Assembly (NCBI RefSeq): GCF_004137085.1
Contig: NZ_QYBC01000010.1
Coordinates: 124,001-188,000, forward strand
Origin: Lichenibacterium ramalinae
GTDB lineage: Bacteria > Pseudomonadota > Alphaproteobacteria > Rhizobiales > Beijerinckiaceae
Length of the DNA: 64,000 bases
Reading direction: 5' to 3'
Part shown: piece by piece, positions 61,614-64,000 of the stretch
Layout of the letters: every line of letters begins with the position of its first letter
Position numbering within the stretch: the first letter of the stretch is position 1
Position numbers and translations under genes: made by a program
Notes under the pieces: model-generated
The model's input: only the letters and a program-made list of their open reading frames with translations
What the model was told of the DNA's origin: nothing
Databases searched by the model: none

Positions 61614-62657
61614 TCAGGGGGGCGCGGGCAGGCGGAGGACCCGCTCGTCCGGCACGGAATACGGCGGCTTGAGACCCTGCAGTCCCGCTATGTGGAGCAG
61701 GGGTCCCATCGCGCCCCCGGACGCCGCGTGGAGGCGCCGGACATCCTCGGGGTCGCGCTCGCCGAAGACGAGCCGAACGACCTGCTCGAACTCCCCGCCC
61801 TCCAGCGGTGGGATGCTGATCGTCTGGGTCTTGCCCTCGGCCCGAACCGCTTCGACCAGCGCCTCCGACCCGATGAGCACGACCGTCAGCGGCCTGGGAA
61901 AGTCCTTGATGTCTTGCAGTACGGAACCCCTCTCGCGAGGACTGAGCTCGAGCAGGCGGTCTGCCCGGTCGACGAACACCATCGAGGTGCGCCTCATCGC
62001 GTCGTCGCTCCGATTGCCGGGGCTGTCCGGCAGCGCCGCCAGGACATGGCGTGAGATCCAGGTCCTGGATCCCACCCTTTGATCGTTGGCGGACATGACG
62101 GCCGGCTCCACCTCGGACGCCCACTCCATGTCGTAGCGGAACTGCCGGTCCCGGAGATCCTCGCGCCTCCCGTCGCCATGCATCGAGGCGTGGATGGTGG
62201 CGGTGAGGTCCTCAACGGGGGGAGCGAAGACGGCGGGCGCGCAGACGCGCGGACAGTGCCCGAAGTCTTGGACCTGTCTCCGATAGTCCTCCGAGCGCGC
62301 CCGTGCGTCGGCGCGCTCCCTCTCCCGCAACTGCCGGGCCTCCGACGAGAGGAGCTGCAGTGGTGCGTCGCGAGCCTCCCTGGCCCTGTCGAAGAGCGCG
62401 CAGGTCGCCGCCCGCTGCGCCTGCAGCATGAACCGTCGCGCCAGGGCGGTCTTCCCGCTCCCCTCCGACCCGGTCAGCACCACGAACGGCATCCACGGCC
62501 TCGGGGTCATCCTGCTCCTGTCCAGCAAGGCGTGGAGGCTCACCAAAGCCTGCTCCGTCCCGGAGGTCTCGAACCAGACGTGCCCGTCCACGGTGTCGAC
62601 CCTGACTTCCGAACCACTGCACGGCATCTCGCAACTCATTTTTGATGATACTCTCAT
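61614..62657 (-). CDS. TniB-like AAA ATPase
   Basis: From the ATG at 62657 the protein has 347 residues. The Walker A loop is GSEGSGKT (63-70), preceded by a short helical N-terminus. Walker B is SMVFVDRADRLLEL (about 224). Then come RPLTVVLIGSEALVEAVRAE (sensor strand) and a C-terminal PLEGGEFEQVVRLVFG plus LHAASGGAMGPLLHIAGLQG. This is the order found in TniB/TnsC-like transposition ATPases. A charged 120-residue insert between Walker A and B is unusual. No transposase or TniQ gene adjoins. A longer reading across 62700-62861 is the shadow of the HNH remnant. Confidence 0.7.
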   Translation of the reverse strand: MRVSSKMSCEMPCSGSEVRVDTVDGHVWFETSGTEQALVSLHALLDRSRMTPRPWMPFVVLTGSEGSGKTALARRFMLQAQRAATCALFDRAREARDAPLQLLSSEARQLRERERADARARSEDYRRQVQDFGHCPRVCAPAVFAPPVEDLTATIHASMHGDGRREDLRDRQFRYDMEWASEVEPAVMSANDQRVGSRTWISRHVLAALPDSPGNRSDDAMRRTSMVFVDRADRLLELSPRERGSVLQDIKDFPRPLTVVLIGSEALVEAVRAEGKTQTISIPPLEGGEFEQVVRLVFGERDPEDVRRLHAASGGAMGPLLHIAGLQGLKPPYSVPDERVLRLPAPP

Positions 62658-62700
62658 CACATAGGGTCGATCCGATCCTTGGTCAAGCGGACGCTCCGTC

Positions 62701-63051
62701 GGGGGAAGGTATGAGGGCTGCGGTCGACCGCATGGCCGCTCGGTGCTGCACCTCAGGGACGGACGATGGTGGGACGAGGACGCCGAGCGCTGGCGTGACG
62801 GGGTGGGCAAGTGGTTGCGCCCCATGAGGCCACCCCACAGCGTCATCGAGCCCACTCGCACGACTCAGGTCGTCCTGGCCACGGCCCATCGCGACCACGA
62901 TGCAACGAACATCGTGGCCGGGAACCTGGTTGCATTCTGCCAGCGATATCACAGCATGCACGACAAGGCCGAGCATCTGCGCCGCCGTCGCGTCACCTAC
63001 CTCGCCAGGCGGGCCCTCGGGGACCTGTTCACCGGACCGCACCGACCCTGA
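62701..63051 (+). pseudogene. Decayed second copy of the HNH-like gene
   Basis: The frame corresponds closely to residues 31-143 of the protein at 20366 (GCGRPHGRSVLHL, DGRWWDED, RRALGDLFTGP). Metal-site residues are replaced: the first Cys is Tyr (TAT at 62710), CHRDHD reads AHRDHD and CQRC reads CQRY. The N-terminal 30 residues are missing. The lost ligands show relaxed selection, not merely a truncated assembly. No helicase follows this copy. Confidence 0.75.
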
Positions 63052-63298
63052 GCGTGACGTGGGCCATATACGCCGCATCGCCCGAGGCGCCCCGCCGGGT
63101 CGGTCGCGCGCACCATGGGCTGACGCCGAGGCTGGCTACGCCGTCACCGTCGCGGATGGAAGGCTAACCTCGGCGCTCCCTTGGGCCACTACGTCGGCGT
63201 GCCCTGCCCGTCTCCACGTGATGCCTGACGGCGGCGAACCGCGTGCGTCGCGCATCCACCGTAGTCGCTCGGGCGACGGTCGCAGGAGCAGGTCGGTG

Positions 63299-63968
63299 TC
63301 AGGGGTGTCCCTCGCCGACGGGCTCAGGCTTGTGAGGCAGGGGCATGGGTGGGACCGTCGGTCCGACCCGAGGCGCGGGCCGCGCTCCAAGGCTGGTCAG
63401 TTCCTCGGCCTGAAGCCTGACCTGCTCCCGGAGCGCTGCGAGCTGGTCTGCTACGCCCCGTCCCTTTTCCTCCTCCGCCTTCTGCATTGCGATCCATTTC
63501 TGACGCAGACCGCCGATCCCGTCGTCGAGGTCGCGGCGAAGGCTCGCGATCTCACCCCCGTCAGCGTCAGGATCGACGGTCGAGGAGTCGGCGACGGGCG
63601 GGAGGGCGAAGAGACAGGACAGCGCCAGCGCCGCACCGACGAACCGATAGGATCCCCTCTCGGCTCTATCGGCTAGCCGTTTGAACACTGCGTCGCCAGC
63701 GTCGGCGACGCGGGTGGCGATCCTGCCGCCGCCCGCATCGCCGGGCTCGTCTCGATCCTGCTCGTTGAGGATCAGACGCCAGCGCGCTCCCTCCATGTCC
63801 GAGCGCATCCATGGCCAGACCAACCACAAGAGGGACCCGCAGAGCGCGGTCAGCGGCGAGGCTACCTGGAAGAAAGATCATTCTACTGGGATGCGGCAAC
63901 AGAGCCATACTCGCGGCAGCGATGAGCGGACCTGCGACCAGGAACAGCCAGCACAGGATGAGCCTCAC
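63299..63968 (-). pseudogene. Small membrane protein with coiled coil, probably frameshifted
   Basis: A GTG-initiated frame from 63968 gives a hydrophobic N-terminus (LILCWLFLVAGPLIAAASMA). Near 63870 the coding character moves to another frame (TALCGSLLWLVWPWMRSDME), which continues through a third hydrophobic segment (YRFVGAALALSCLFALPP), a coiled coil (ASLRRDLDDGIGGLRQKWIA, then MQKAEEEKGRGVADQLAALR) and a proline-rich tail to 63299. One indel would join them into a three-helix membrane protein of about 220 residues. I do not recognise the family. The true start may lie beyond the window. The 63052-63298 gap holds nothing supported. Confidence 0.5.
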
Positions 63969-64000
63969 CCGGCGGTTCGCCGTATCGGTTCCGAGGAACT

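Noticed and set aside
62658-62861. Extended N-terminus of the TniB-like protein
   Set aside because: The extra residues are the antisense shadow of the decayed HNH copy.
1-64000. CRISPR arrays, rRNA or tRNA genes
   Set aside because: No regularly spaced repeats, rRNA sequences or convincing T-loop/acceptor patterns were seen by eye.

Overview
The window is GC-rich throughout. It carries a repABC replication/partition module, late cobalamin genes in alphaproteobacterial style (bluB, cobT, cobO, cobQ, cobD, cobC), and many LysR-regulated catabolic modules. The best reading is a repABC megaplasmid or chromid of a Hyphomicrobiales alphaproteobacterium, possibly Methylobacteriaceae. The replicon type comes from the sequence; the taxon is inference.

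Layout. 1-15.3 kb: an MFS/TPP-enzyme pair runs into a cobalamin block of bluB, a DUF1289 protein, a BtuF-like protein and cobT. A NiCoT cobalt transporter lies under a cobalamin riboswitch. PduO-type and CobO-type adenosyltransferases, cobQ, cobD and cobC follow, interrupted by a 3-hydroxyacyl-CoA dehydrogenase and an AEC transporter/LysR pair. 15.3-20.4 kb: poorly conserved accessory DNA with a few hypothetical genes and an AT-rich patch. 20.4-23 kb: an HNH-like protein overlapping a RecD2-type helicase. 23.4-27.2 kb: repA-repB-repC with parS-like sites, operator-like palindromes upstream of repA, an antisense ctRNA between repB and repC, and an AT-rich origin candidate inside repC. 27.2-29.8 kb: an RHH protein, a repeat-rich regulatory region, an HTH/coiled-coil protein and a DUF4236-like protein.

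29.9-40.1 kb is the most interesting part. Four genes are joined by 4-base stop/start overlaps. They encode a Clp-type AAA+ ATPase with an apparently dead N-terminal AAA-like half, a radical-SAM activase-like protein, a 2105-residue fusion (zinc ribbons, pseudokinase, SF1 helicase, restriction-like nuclease), and a coiled-coil protein of unknown function. This looks like a biological-conflict (anti-phage or anti-plasmid) system. That role is inferred from architecture.

40.2-42 kb is a graveyard of gene fragments (aldolase, haloacetate-dehalogenase-like, IS630 transposase, SDR, VOC, TetR). 42-61 kb holds compact metabolic modules controlled by LysR or MarR regulators: an orphan SdhA-like flavoprotein in an MFS/hydrolase operon, SDRs, a quinone oxidoreductase, dienelactone and epoxide hydrolases, a MetC-like lyase and SRPBCC proteins. 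Inverted repeats of LysR-box type lie in several divergent promoters. 61-64 kb holds a helicase fragment, a TniB-like ATPase, a decayed second copy of the HNH gene and a frameshifted membrane protein.

Single-base lesions recur (cobT, the AEC transporter, one SDR, one LysR, the terminal membrane protein). They mean either an eroding accessory replicon or residual assembly errors.
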